Of a stretch of 60,446 nt of DNA, positions 1-8,454 are shown piece after piece. Origin of the DNA: Candidatus Rifleibacteriota bacterium (GTDB lineage Bacteria; Muiribacteriota; Ozemobacteria; Ozemobacterales; Ozemobacteraceae); contig JAHISQ010000117.1 in NCBI GenBank assembly GCA_018818125.1, forward strand, positions 1-60,446, read 5' to 3'. Positions within the stretch are counted from its first letter, which is position 1. Every line of letters begins with the position of its first letter. A program made the translations under genes and the position numbers. Under the pieces are notes generated by a model, which did no database searches, was not told the origin of the DNA, and was given only the letters and a program-made list of their open reading frames with translations.

Positions 1-236
1 AACTTACGTGCCTCATCTCTTTTTTCACGCGCATCTTTAAGGGACACCTCAGGATACTTGCCCATCGAAATCATCTTCGATTTGCCGGCAAACCGATACT
101 TCATACGCCACAGCTTGGAACCCTGCGACGTAACTTCGAGAAAAAGCCCCTCACCGTCAAATAGATACTGGAGTTTGGCGGCAGGCTTCGTGTTACGGAT
201 CACAGTCTCAGACAAAGGCCTGATGAGCTTTGGCAT
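1..236 (-). CDS. P4-type tyrosine integrase, N-terminal part (runs off window)
   Basis: The first 78 codons are visible; the C-terminal part with the catalytic Arg/His/Tyr residues lies outside the window. The translated start has the arm-type DNA-binding domain (DUF4102) of P4/CP4-57-like integrases, with the typical stretches DGEGLFLEV, GSKLWRMKYRF and MGKYPEVSLKDAR at about residues 26-70. Members of this family insert islands at the 3' end of tRNA genes, and a tRNA-Asn gene lies 180 bases upstream with its 3' end facing the integrase. An AAGGAGG sequence sits 14 bases before the chosen ATG, slightly far. The family call is firm; whether the gene is intact cannot be seen. Confidence 0.88.
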   Translation of the reverse strand, partial: MPKLIRPLSETVIRNTKPAAKLQYLFDGEGLFLEVTSQGSKLWRMKYRFAGKSKMISMGKYPEVSLKDAREKRDEARK

Positions 237-240
237 CGTT

Positions 241-303
241 TTGGGTATAGCCTCCTTGGTATAAGTTGATGTTTTTATGTTCTATACTCATACTTATACC
301 CAA
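241..303. repeat. Nested inverted repeats upstream of the integrase
   Basis: Two overlapping inverted repeats lie just upstream of the integrase start. GGTATAAGT (258-266) pairs with ACTTATACC (292-300), and TTGGGTATA (241-249) pairs with TATACCCAA (295-303). The position suits an operator or an integrase/excisionase arm site controlling integrase expression. That role is inferred from position only. Confidence 0.5.
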
Positions 304-357
304 AAAGTTAAGATTTAGGTAGATGTGGTTGGATAAACAGGGACAAACTAAAGCAGA

Positions 358-380
358 AAACCCGCCTTGTGGGCGGGTTT
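358..380 (-). terminator. Rho-independent terminator after tRNA-Asn
   Basis: A perfect 9-bp stem (358-366 with 372-380, GGCGGGTTT arm) with a 5-base loop lies about 37 bases beyond the tRNA 3' end. Read on the minus strand, the stem runs into TTTT. It probably ends the tRNA transcript. It lies between the tRNA and the integrase. Confidence 0.75.
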
Positions 381-416
381 CTGGACGTCTTAGGAGTTCC
401 TAAGATTTACTCTGAG

Positions 417-488
417 CTCCCAAGGAGGGACTTGAACCCCCGACCAGTCGGTTAACAGCCGACTGCTCTACCACTGAGCTACTTGGGA
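417..488 (-). tRNA. tRNA-Asn (anticodon GTT)
   Basis: The minus strand folds into a complete cloverleaf: acceptor TCCCAAG/CTTGGGA, D arm GCTC...GAGC, anticodon arm GTCGG-CTGTTAA-CCGAC with anticodon GTT, and T arm with the TTCAAGT loop. The discriminator base is G. CCA is not encoded (CTC follows), so it must be added after transcription. The gene is the likely attachment target of the neighbouring integrase. Confidence 0.96.
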
Positions 489-513
489 TCGTCCGTGCTC
501 GAACGTGAAATTG

Positions 514-542
514 ATTATACTACAAACCTTTTTTGCTTGCAA
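514..542 (-). promoter_or_regulatory. Sigma70-type promoter of tRNA-Asn
   Basis: On the minus strand TTGCAA (537-542) and TATAAT (514-519) are separated by exactly 17 bases, about 25 bases upstream of the mature tRNA 5' end. This is close to consensus and well placed. Confidence 0.8.
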
Positions 543-569
543 CATTTTTTTTGAAATAATTTCGCGAAA

Positions 570-1349
570 TTATTCGCGGTGAAGCTGCGAGAAACGCTGA
601 CGAGCAGCCTGGTATTTTGCATACACAGCGGAGAGAGGATCAGAAAAATCGGCAGTCTGCTCAGAAAAGTTGTTATAGATATAGGCAGTCAGAGCTTCTT
701 CGCTGCCGGCGGGCCGAGAAGCGTCGGCTGACAGCTGATTCAGACGTTTAAGATGGCGTCTGGCGATACGTGGATTTGCCGGAGCAGAAGTGCGAAAGAC
801 CACGTAAATTTTTGAGCCGCTCCATTTGAGAGCTTTGCGGGTGATACTGAGAGATACCTTGTAGTAACCTTCAATCGCTTCTATTGCACAGCTTTTTTTG
901 AGCGGCGCACCCCAGAACGAGTCAAAAACCTCTACCTGTTGTTCCCCTGGCTCCCACATTTCTATCGGAATGTAGGCAGTCAGACCGTAATGGTCGCCGG
1001 GAAACCCGAATTGATCGGTACGTATGTAGGCGGCGGACAAAACCCCGTCGTTATGGTCAATTACATAGAGCTGGCGATCGAGATCTGGCAAAACAACTTC
1101 GGTTTTGTAAATAAACTGATTAGGCTTAATGTCGATACGTTTGCGCACCGACTTGTAGCCGATACCGCGGGCTTCGGCTACATAAGAGCTCTGGTCGTAA
1201 CGGTAAAAAGAAACCTTAAAGCTTGGAACAAGATTCATTGCCGAATTGCGCACAGTCACGTCGAACCTGTAATCGCCGACCTGATAGGGCAAAGCAAAAG
1301 CGCTTGAAGCTACAAACAACAGCAAAGCAACAATGAATACTCTATACAT
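570..1349 (-). CDS. Hypothetical secreted protein
   Basis: This is a 259-aa protein with a clear N-terminal signal peptide: MYRVF, then a VALLLFVASS core, with probable cleavage after SAFA. The start at 1349 was chosen because a GAGAG sequence precedes it at usable spacing and the signal peptide begins there; an in-frame ATG lies at 1364. The mature part looks beta-rich (about residues 25-180) and ends in a charged helical tail with many Arg, Gln and Ala. I recognise no family. It is probably periplasmic or surface-exposed. It lies between tRNA-Asn and the MATE exporter gene, with about 200 bases on its upstream side. Confidence 0.7.
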   Translation of the reverse strand: MYRVFIVALLLFVASSAFALPYQVGDYRFDVTVRNSAMNLVPSFKVSFYRYDQSSYVAEARGIGYKSVRKRIDIKPNQFIYKTEVVLPDLDRQLYVIDHNDGVLSAAYIRTDQFGFPGDHYGLTAYIPIEMWEPGEQQVEVFDSFWGAPLKKSCAIEAIEGYYKVSLSITRKALKWSGSKIYVVFRTSAPANPRIARRHLKRLNQLSADASRPAGSEEALTAYIYNNFSEQTADFSDPLSAVYAKYQAARQRFSQLHRE

Positions 1350-1552
1350 AATAGTTACTCTCATAGATATATGATGCAGATATTTAAGAATCTTCTCAAG
1401 GTACAATTGCAAAACACCAGATCAACAAGTTCAACCCGCTGTATAACAGCTTCGACCAAAGCCCACATTTTATTGAGTTACAATAAAAATGCACCGCACT
1501 CTTTTGCCGCCAACAGTGCTTCTATTGGCGATGTCAAAACAATACCGAAAAC

Positions 1553-2953
1553 TCAATCCGCACATATAATCGGACTGGCGGGTACCCTTGTCTTTGCGGC
1601 CTTCTGCCAGCGGCTCAGGTCTGAAAAGTTGCTGGTTTTGCGTTTCATATAATGATACAACAAAAACAGGCCTATGCCTTTGGCGCAGGTTGACAGGCTG
1701 ATCGCCCACCATATTCCGGTAACGCCCATTCCAAGGTAGTGAGCGAGAAACCAGGCAGCCGGAACACGGCCGATTGTAAACGGAAGCGTTACTAAAAGTG
1801 TCGGGTAAGTAATTCCCAGTCCGGTAAAAATACCGCTGATAACCATTTCCCAGGCCATGAAGATTTCGAGCAGGCCGACGATAAACAGATACTCGGCACC
1901 GTAGGCAATCAACTGCGGATCATCTGACATTAAGCTCATAAGCCAGTGCGGAAACACCAGAAACAGCACAATAAATGGCACCATAACCAGCGTAGAAACC
2001 CGCAAACCGGCAGTAAGAATATTGTCGATCTTGTCGCTCTCGCGGCTGCCCAGCGAATATCCGGCCAGCGAGGTCATGGCAATTCCCATGGCAACGGAGG
2101 TGAAATATGGAAAACTTTCAAGGCGGTGACAGATGCCTACAGCCGACAGTGGCGTCATGCCAAATGGCGTGATAAAGCGTGTTAAAAACGGGTAAACTAT
2201 CGACCAGATACAACCGGTTGCGGCATTAGGCAACCCGATCTTAATTATTCTTAAATAATAATAGGTTCTTATCCGCAAAAACCTGGCCAATGGTGGCATG
2301 TATCCGCGTTTTCGCAGGATATAAGCGCGCATAACCAGTGACAGCACATGGCTGAAAATAGTCGCCCAGGCTGCGCCGGCGGTTCCCAGCTCAGGCGCTC
2401 CCCACCAGCCAAACATCAGAATCGGGTCAAGCACAATATTTACCAGCAGGCAAACGATCATAATGCCGTTGCTGATGCGGTTATCACCATAAGCGTTAAA
2501 TACGTTACCGGCCAGCATGTCGAGAAAGATCAGTGGAAACCCGTAAAGAATGATGCGAAAATACTCGGTTGCCATGCCTGCTGTGTCTGGATCAAGGCCC
2601 ATCCAGGTGAAAGGCCGGGCAATAAAGGGCAGAAACAGCAGACAGATAAACAGCGACAGAAACAGGCTGAGCCAGGTAGACTGATTGATCGCCTCCCAGG
2701 CCCGGTTGCGATGGCCGGCACCGTGGAACTGTGAGACCAGGGAAGCGCACCCAGCGCCGGTTATCGACATGAACGAATAAAGCGCCCAGACGATGAAACC
2801 GGCGGAAGCAACGCCTGCTACCGCTCGTGTGCCAAGCTTTTCGATCCAGTAAATGTCGATGATATCGAAAAGAATCAGGCCCAGGAACCCTGCTACTGCA
2901 GGCAGTGAAATACCAAAAACTCTTTTGTAAATCGCATTGTCTATATGCTGCAT
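1553..2953 (-). CDS. MATE-family multidrug/cation exporter
   Basis: The 466-aa protein is made almost wholly of hydrophobic segments, about twelve, in the two-fold repeated MATE arrangement. The first repeat opens with FGISLPAVAGFLGLILFDII and contains the family-like GAGCASLVSQFHGAG stretch. The length is normal for the NorM/DinF/MATE superfamily. It should act in the inner membrane as an Na+- or H+-coupled exporter of small organic compounds; the substrate cannot be told. The C-terminal 35 residues are polar and cytoplasmic. It is a single gene, and a long palindrome follows on its upstream side at 2987-3027. Confidence 0.9.
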   Translation of the reverse strand: MQHIDNAIYKRVFGISLPAVAGFLGLILFDIIDIYWIEKLGTRAVAGVASAGFIVWALYSFMSITGAGCASLVSQFHGAGHRNRAWEAINQSTWLSLFLSLFICLLFLPFIARPFTWMGLDPDTAGMATEYFRIILYGFPLIFLDMLAGNVFNAYGDNRISNGIMIVCLLVNIVLDPILMFGWWGAPELGTAGAAWATIFSHVLSLVMRAYILRKRGYMPPLARFLRIRTYYYLRIIKIGLPNAATGCIWSIVYPFLTRFITPFGMTPLSAVGICHRLESFPYFTSVAMGIAMTSLAGYSLGSRESDKIDNILTAGLRVSTLVMVPFIVLFLVFPHWLMSLMSDDPQLIAYGAEYLFIVGLLEIFMAWEMVISGIFTGLGITYPTLLVTLPFTIGRVPAAWFLAHYLGMGVTGIWWAISLSTCAKGIGLFLLYHYMKRKTSNFSDLSRWQKAAKTRVPASPIICAD

Positions 2954-2986
2954 TTTAAAGGCCTGACATCATTTTTTTGAAGCGAC

Positions 2987-3027
2987 TTGACTTCACGAGG
3001 CGCCATTATGGCGCCTCGTGAAGTCAA
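2987..3027. repeat. 20-bp perfect inverted repeat
   Basis: The arms 2987-3006 and 3008-3027 are exact reverse complements around a single T, giving a 20-bp palindrome in the gap between tldE and the MATE gene. Neither strand has a run of Ts right after it, so it is not a classic intrinsic terminator. It may still end the tldDE message by structure, or be a protein-binding or repeated extragenic element. Confidence 0.7.
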
Positions 3028-3078
3028 ACTCATTATTCAATGCACCCTGTTTTCACAGGCATGCTTAGGAATGTAACA

Positions 3079-4452
3079 TTAGAATGAATCGGCACTGTCA
3101 GTAATTTTAACCTTTTCAGCCACGACATAACCAGGCATCGAAGAGGCTTCTGGCATGCGGCGTCCGTAGGTGTTTGACAGATTCACGCTCTCAGCTTCAC
3201 TCGAAATCAGTCGAACATTACCAAACACGTTCTGAAACGAATCTGTTATGCGCGACGAAAAGATTGGGCCGACTACTTTTCCGTCTTCTATCAGCACGGC
3301 GTTAAAGCGAGAACTGCCGGTAAACACACCCTGACTGGGATTGGACATATTGAGATAATGCAGGGCCGGAATATAAATCACCCGCCCCATATCCTTTACT
3401 GCAGCTAGCAGATCAGGCAAAGCGCTGCCCGGCTGCATAACGATGCTGGTAGAACCGCCAGTGTGACCGGTAAGTTCGCGACCGTATTTGGCGGCAGTAT
3501 GAATATCATACATCATGTTCTGCATAACACCGTCTTTTACCAGCGGAAAGAGGGCACGTGTCTTTCCAGCCAGATCAAAACCAAACGTGAAAGTTTTGTC
3601 GTCGGTGGGATCATCAATAAGGTTGATATTGCTGCCCAGCACCTTATCGCCCTTCTTGTTTTTCGAGGTCCAGCCCTGCTTTTCTTCATAAGTGCGGCCA
3701 TAGAAGCCGGTGTAGCAAGCCATCATGAGAACTTCGGCGAGAGCCGACGAACCCAGTGCAACCGTGTATTCACCTGGCTCAAGCTTAAAGCCCTGGTGAT
3801 TTTCGTAAACCGGCAACAGCTTTTTGAAGCCATCGACAACGTCGTTAACATTGAAGTCCGCGAGACGCCAGCCTGTTTTCGCCTGACGCAATTCCCATTT
3901 TTTCTTCGGGTGCTTGAGAACAACGTTAAAATCCTGGTCAGTGGCGAGGTGATACACAGTCAGATCATTCGCGGTCGAAACCATAAACAATTCAACCGAA
4001 CCGCTTGACCAAGAACCGCTGAAATTGTAGCTTTCGCCGACCTTCTCGATAATCTGCCGATATGCATCTGCTTTGAACGACGGATCTACCTGTTCAAGAG
4101 CCTTATCATACTGACTGTTTTCGTCAACAGCGGCTTCAATAATCGCAGATATCGGCTGATAATCTTTTTCGCTGGCGACTTCGGCTTTATCCACCGCAAT
4201 CTGCAACGCTTTTTCAACATATTCTTGAGAAGTTACATCACCCATCTGCGTATGTGAGCCAGTTCGGCGCCCGTTAATAACTCCGATATCGAGACGAGTT
4301 AAAATTTCAGAAGTGTTGAGTGAAACGGAATTATTGCCAATGCGCATCAGATGGCTTTTTTCGCAGTGCAGCGTAAAAGTTGCGTCGATGCCGCGTTTAG
4401 CGGCAGCGGCTCTGACAGCGCAAATTATTTCGTGTGCTTTGTTTTTCTGCAT
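3079..4452 (-). CDS. tldE: TldE/PmbA-family protein (metallopeptidase partner subunit)
   Basis: This 457-aa protein belongs to the TldD/PmbA family and lacks the HExxxH zinc motif seen in its neighbour, as expected for the TldE subunit. In known systems TldD and TldE form a heterodimer that degrades unfolded peptides and matures some ribosomally made peptides. The C-terminal third has the family's glycine-rich core (TGFYGRTYEEKQ, FTGSSRFNAVLIEDGKVVG). The gene starts 3 bases after the tldD stop, so the two are co-transcribed and probably translationally coupled. The function call rests on family similarity and the paired arrangement. Confidence 0.9.
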   Translation of the reverse strand: MQKNKAHEIICAVRAAAAKRGIDATFTLHCEKSHLMRIGNNSVSLNTSEILTRLDIGVINGRRTGSHTQMGDVTSQEYVEKALQIAVDKAEVASEKDYQPISAIIEAAVDENSQYDKALEQVDPSFKADAYRQIIEKVGESYNFSGSWSSGSVELFMVSTANDLTVYHLATDQDFNVVLKHPKKKWELRQAKTGWRLADFNVNDVVDGFKKLLPVYENHQGFKLEPGEYTVALGSSALAEVLMMACYTGFYGRTYEEKQGWTSKNKKGDKVLGSNINLIDDPTDDKTFTFGFDLAGKTRALFPLVKDGVMQNMMYDIHTAAKYGRELTGHTGGSTSIVMQPGSALPDLLAAVKDMGRVIYIPALHYLNMSNPSQGVFTGSSRFNAVLIEDGKVVGPIFSSRITDSFQNVFGNVRLISSEAESVNLSNTYGRRMPEASSMPGYVVAEKVKITDSADSF

Positions 4453-4455
4453 GAC

Positions 4456-5940
4456 TTACTTCCTTTCGCCTGTGATCACGTTATCGAAGCGGACAACCGG
4501 AATCCCGTGGCCGAGCTGCATAATCTGATTAGGCTCACCCTTGCCGCAGTTATCAACCTGCCCTACATGCCAGGTCGAAGCGTCACCGACCGCTGAAAGC
4601 GAATTATAAAACTCAACTGTGTGTCCCTGGTAGCTCGGGTTGCGTAAAATGCGAGTCTTCTTGCCATTTTTGACTTCCCAGGCGATTTCACAGCTGAAGT
4701 GAAAGTGTTCACGATTTGAACCGATTGACCACGAAACCGGGTTGTCGAGCACAATACCATCTTCAGTTGAAGCAATAATATCTTCGAGTGTGCCGTCATT
4801 GCCGGGAAGAATGTTAACGTTAGTCATGCGGTCGATCGGAGCCCGATAAAAAGCGGTTGCGCGTGCGGCGCCGCCGCTCTCGGTAAAAACGGTACGGCCG
4901 GCCTTCTGGTTGGCTTCATCAATCATCGCTCTTGAGCTGAGAGCGTTAACCAGCATTCCCTTGTCGATCAGCAGATAGTCGCGCTCAGGCGTACCCTCGT
5001 CATCGAAGCCAAAAGAACCCGGAGAATTTTCAATACTGCCGAAGGCGCTAACTGTAAGCTTGTCACTGCCATAGCGCAGTTTGCCAAAAGAGTCGAGATC
5101 AACGAACGATCCACCAGCATACGAAAGTTCATAACCGAGAATACGGTCGAGTTCCAGCGGATGACCGATAGTTTCGTGCACCTGCAAAAAGCCCTGTCCT
5201 GGCAGCAGAATAACTGAGCGCTTGCCGTATTCCAGGATGTCAGCCTTGATCAATTGCGCCAGTTCATCCTTGATGCGCTCGGCATGCGCCGAAAACAATT
5301 CAGGCTGCGTCAGCATTTCGTAGCCACGCGTACCTTTTCCGGTGGTAAAAAGATCCTGACTGCGGCGCTGCATCTGACCATCGCTATCAAGGGCCATAAC
5401 CATCATTTTGGCAAAAACATTGCTCAGACTGCGTTCAACCTGAGTGCCTTCGCTGTTGAAGAAATAAATATTCTTCTTCTGAAACTCGGCATATACATAG
5501 CGCTTAAATATCCAGTCTTCTTTGAGACGGGCGTCGATAGCGCTTAAAAATTCAAGTTTTTCTTTGAGCGGAACAGTAAACGGGTCCTGCTTGAGCGGCG
5601 AAGCAAATTTGCCGGTGTGCGCAGGCTTTTTGCCCATGTGTAAAGGCACCCTAACCAGCTTTGAAGCAGTAATTGCGTTCTGCAGAGCCTGTTCGAAGCA
5701 TGTATCAAAAGCTTTTGCATCGCTGGTCGCGGCAAAGCCCCAGGCGCCTCCATAAAGAACGCGTACCCCAAGACCGCTTTCAAAGTTTGTATCGTTGGCT
5801 TCGAGGTTACCATCATACAGAAACAGGGTCTCTGAATCGTCGTTGGTGTAGAAGCGAGCATCTGTGTACTCGGCGCCCTTGGTGCCAACCCGGTCGATGT
5901 TTTGCAAAATCTGCTTTTTTAGATCTGCAGAAAGAGTCAT
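4456..5940 (-). CDS. tldD: TldD metallopeptidase, catalytic subunit
   Basis: The 494-aa protein carries the zinc-binding HETIGH motif (HExxxH) at residues 255-260, inside the family-typical GQGFLQVHETIGHPLELD. It is the catalytic half of the TldD/TldE cytoplasmic protease. The glycine-rich C-terminal half (SVDGI-like EDGIVLDNPVSWSIG and GVLVN-like stretches) also fits. An AGGAAAGGTGG Shine-Dalgarno sequence lies before the ATG. tldE follows after 3 bases. No substrate-peptide or RiPP genes are nearby, so a general housekeeping role is the simplest reading. Confidence 0.93.
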   Translation of the reverse strand: MTLSADLKKQILQNIDRVGTKGAEYTDARFYTNDDSETLFLYDGNLEANDTNFESGLGVRVLYGGAWGFAATSDAKAFDTCFEQALQNAITASKLVRVPLHMGKKPAHTGKFASPLKQDPFTVPLKEKLEFLSAIDARLKEDWIFKRYVYAEFQKKNIYFFNSEGTQVERSLSNVFAKMMVMALDSDGQMQRRSQDLFTTGKGTRGYEMLTQPELFSAHAERIKDELAQLIKADILEYGKRSVILLPGQGFLQVHETIGHPLELDRILGYELSYAGGSFVDLDSFGKLRYGSDKLTVSAFGSIENSPGSFGFDDEGTPERDYLLIDKGMLVNALSSRAMIDEANQKAGRTVFTESGGAARATAFYRAPIDRMTNVNILPGNDGTLEDIIASTEDGIVLDNPVSWSIGSNREHFHFSCEIAWEVKNGKKTRILRNPSYQGHTVEFYNSLSAVGDASTWHVGQVDNCGKGEPNQIMQLGHGIPVVRFDNVITGERK

Positions 5941-6260
5941 TGTCTGCCACCTTTCCTGAGTTCAATATATATTTATCAAATGTGTCGTAGCTGAAAATTG
6001 AAGGTTTAGAACAAAAATCAAGCCAGTAGAATGAACATTTGCCAAGTATTCTACAACAATATCGCCGGCAAAAAAAGAAAAAATGGCAAAATTTCATTCT
6101 CTACAGCGATCCAACATGCTGCGGAGTTCATACAAAGGCGGAAGATGTAAAGATACTCTAATGATTGCTATATATTTTTATTCGTGCTCGAGTTCGTACC
6201 GTAACTATCGGATATAAATTCATTTACCCTTTTACATGATTACGCAGGGCTCCGCTTAAG
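5941..6260. other. Intergenic region between GNAT and tldD, no gene seen
   Basis: These 320 AT-rich bases hold no convincing coding frame. The only structure I see is an inverted repeat, GTAGAAT (6026-6032) with ATTCTAC (6048-6054), about 90-115 bases upstream of tldD; it could be an operator. I could not find a clear -35/-10 pair for tldD. Confidence 0.5.
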
Positions 6261-6716
6261 TTAAAAATCTATTTTCATCAGGGTAACGTTAGCACCGTGA
6301 TATTCAAGCTTTTCGAGAGTTTGCCAGCCCATGTGTGCATAAAAATGCTCACGGTCAGGTGTGTAGAGATACATGGTTTTGACTCCGACAGACTGTGCAT
6401 ACAGCATCACTCTATGAACCAAGGCACGACCAACACCCTGTCTACGTGCATTCGAATCAACAAAGACGCTGGCCAACCAGGGAGTCAGTTCTGGCCGTTC
6501 AGGCATATCGCTTTCAACAAGCGCAGCCGAACCCACAACCCGGTCGGTAATCGCAACATAAGTTGTCGGAATATCCTTGCCCTCAAGGTGTTCTTGCATT
6601 TTTTCGATGCGCGCAGCAAGAGTGCGACCGGGATTAAGATAACTCCACTCATTATGGTGCCATTCGCTGATTAGATCAAGGCATTGAGGAACATCAACCA
6701 GGTTGAGAATTTCCAT
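6261..6716 (-). CDS. GNAT-family N-acetyltransferase
   Basis: The 151-aa protein is a single GNAT domain. The acetyl-CoA pyrophosphate-binding motif A appears as VFVDSNARRQGVGRALVHRV at about residues 88-107 (R-x-x-G-x-G/A form), preceded by the beta4 strand. Motif B follows with YTPDREHFYAHMGWQ. It transfers an acetyl group from acetyl-CoA to an amine on an unknown small molecule or protein. AGGAGG lies five bases before the ATG. It is a single gene, divergent from the ABC1-like gene. Confidence 0.9.
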   Translation of the reverse strand: MEILNLVDVPQCLDLISEWHHNEWSYLNPGRTLAARIEKMQEHLEGKDIPTTYVAITDRVVGSAALVESDMPERPELTPWLASVFVDSNARRQGVGRALVHRVMLYAQSVGVKTMYLYTPDREHFYAHMGWQTLEKLEYHGANVTLMKIDF

Positions 6717-6834
6717 GGAACCCTCCTGTTAGTTGTAGAAATATTACCACAATGTCAAAGGATCCACACAAAAACAGGCCAATTGTTTTTTTGCTGCGAC
6801 AACGCGAAATATTGCTGCAATCGCAAAATAACTA

Positions 6835-6864
6835 TTGCATTTTCACACAATATTTTGCTACAAT
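6835..6864 (+). promoter_or_regulatory. Promoter of the ABC1-like gene, inside repeated sequence
   Basis: TTGCAT (6835-6840) and TACAAT (6859-6864) are 18 bases apart, 40 bases before the start codon. The -10 region lies inside a TTTTGCT...AGCAAAA inverted repeat, and TTGCTGCAAT-like words recur from 6790 on, suggesting a repressor or activator site. Confidence 0.55.
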
Positions 6865-6903
6865 GCAGCAAAACGAATGTTTGTATTTTTCAGGAGTAAG
6901 ATC

Positions 6904-8403
6904 ATGGATTGGACCGCGCTTTTTTCGAACATGGAAATGAACAGCCTTGTGCCAGACTGCTATGCTAAATGGAAACCCTTCGTCAAAGGCGGACTGGCAT
7001 GGTTTCTAGGACAGCTCAGCGAAGATCGGCAGCAGGAAATCCTCAATGATCAACTGGCGCTAGGGCCCTTTGCCAGCGCACCACAACGACTTGAATCGGT
7101 TCTGCGCCGTTGCCCCACCCTACACAAACTTGGCCAGATTCTGGCACGTGACAAGCGACTTTCACCAGAACTTCGGCAAAGTCTGCAACGTCTGGAATCT
7201 CTGCCACCGCGCATGGGTCTGGAAGAGATCAAAGCGATTCTCCGTCGTGAAAACATTGATTTATCAGGCATTACCTTAGCTGAGAAGCCACTTGCCGAAG
7301 CCAGTGTAGCTGTAATCATGCCCTTCACCTTCACCGATGCTGCAGGGCGGCAAACAGACGGAGTATTTAAAATAGTCAGACCCGAAGCGGAAAAAGCTCT
7401 GGCAAAAGAATTGGAACTCTGGCCTGAACTGGGAAAAGCTCTTGAAAAGATCTGTAACGAGCTAGGCCTGCCAAAACTCGAATTTGCTGGCCCATTATCA
7501 GAAGCCGCATTGCTGGTTGCTGACGAAGTAAGATTGGATCGCGAACAAATTCATATGCGACGCGCAAAAGAACTCTATCGCGATGTGCCAGAAGTGGCTA
7601 TTCCAACGCTGTTGCCATGGTGCACTTCTCGTATAACAGCCATGTCGCTGGTGCGCGGAAAGCCCTTGGCTGAGGCACTAAACAGCTCAAACTGTGGCAA
7701 GGCAGAAAGAGTACGCATTGCTGAGAAACTGATTGACGGACTTATTGCAAGGCCGTTCTGGATGTCAGAAACCTGGGCAATTTTTCATGGCGACCCGCAC
7801 GGGGGAAACATATTTTACGATGAAGATGGAAAAATAGTGCCACTTGACTGGAGTCTCGCCGTTGAACTTCCCAAGCACGACAGAGTTGCCATAATGCAAC
7901 TGCTTATGGGTGGTTTGCGCATGGACGAAAAGGCTATTACCCAGGCATTGGGCAAGCTTGGGATCTCTTCTGACGACGAAAAACTCAATTCAGCAGGCAA
8001 CTGGGCTGTCTCTTCGATCAGAAAGGGTAGTTTTCCGGGATTTGTCTGGTGCCTTAGCGTGCTCGACTATGCAGTCGAGTTTGGCGGTCTGCGACTTCGA
8101 GCCGAACTTGCACTTTTCCGAAAAGCATTATTTTCGCTGCTGGCACTGGTCGAAGACATAGCTCCAAAAACAAGCACGGACTCGGTAGTTGTCGGGGCTG
8201 GCCTGGCGAGGCTGCTCAGAGAATGGCCTTCGCGCGCACTTTCGGATCCATTCACCCGCAACTGGAGCACTCACGTCTCTACTGCGGAGTTGATGAAACT
8301 GTGCACAGATATGCCGCTGTCTGCCAGCAGATTCTGGTTTGGCTGCTGGTCAGATCTACTGTCGGCAGAGAACGCGAAAGACAAAGTCATGGAACACGCA
8401 TAA
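6904..8403 (+). CDS. ABC1/UbiB-family atypical kinase-like protein
   Basis: This is a 499-aa member of the ABC1 (UbiB/ADCK) atypical kinase family. Visible marks are the KxGQ-like KLGQILARDKRLSPELRQSL near residue 75, an alanine-rich nucleotide loop (PLAEASVAV) near 130, the catalytic-loop stretch FHGDPHGGNIFYDEDG near 295, and a metal-binding DWS where most members have DFG. Family members act as ATPases aiding lipid-quinone synthesis, but no quinone genes are nearby, so the substrate is unknown. The start at 6904 follows AGGAG at seven bases; an upstream in-frame ATG at 6835 falls in the promoter and was rejected. The C-terminal 130 residues are not recognised. Confidence 0.85.
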   Translation: MDWTALFSNMEMNSLVPDCYAKWKPFVKGGLAWFLGQLSEDRQQEILNDQLALGPFASAPQRLESVLRRCPTLHKLGQILARDKRLSPELRQSLQRLESLPPRMGLEEIKAILRRENIDLSGITLAEKPLAEASVAVIMPFTFTDAAGRQTDGVFKIVRPEAEKALAKELELWPELGKALEKICNELGLPKLEFAGPLSEAALLVADEVRLDREQIHMRRAKELYRDVPEVAIPTLLPWCTSRITAMSLVRGKPLAEALNSSNCGKAERVRIAEKLIDGLIARPFWMSETWAIFHGDPHGGNIFYDEDGKIVPLDWSLAVELPKHDRVAIMQLLMGGLRMDEKAITQALGKLGISSDDEKLNSAGNWAVSSIRKGSFPGFVWCLSVLDYAVEFGGLRLRAELALFRKALFSLLALVEDIAPKTSTDSVVVGAGLARLLREWPSRALSDPFTRNWSTHVSTAELMKLCTDMPLSASRFWFGCWSDLLSAENAKDKVMEHA

Positions 8404-8454
8404 GCAAACGAGCAATCGCACTCAAGTGCGCCGCCACGAGCTATAGAATACTTA

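Noticed and set aside
58..264. Plus-strand open frame of 68 codons
   Set aside because: It lies opposite the integrase coding frame, whose translation clearly matches a known domain. The plus-strand frame is a by-product.
6835..6903. N-terminal extension of the ABC1-like protein
   Set aside because: The extra 23 codons overlap the promoter elements, and the AGGAG site clearly serves the ATG at 6904.
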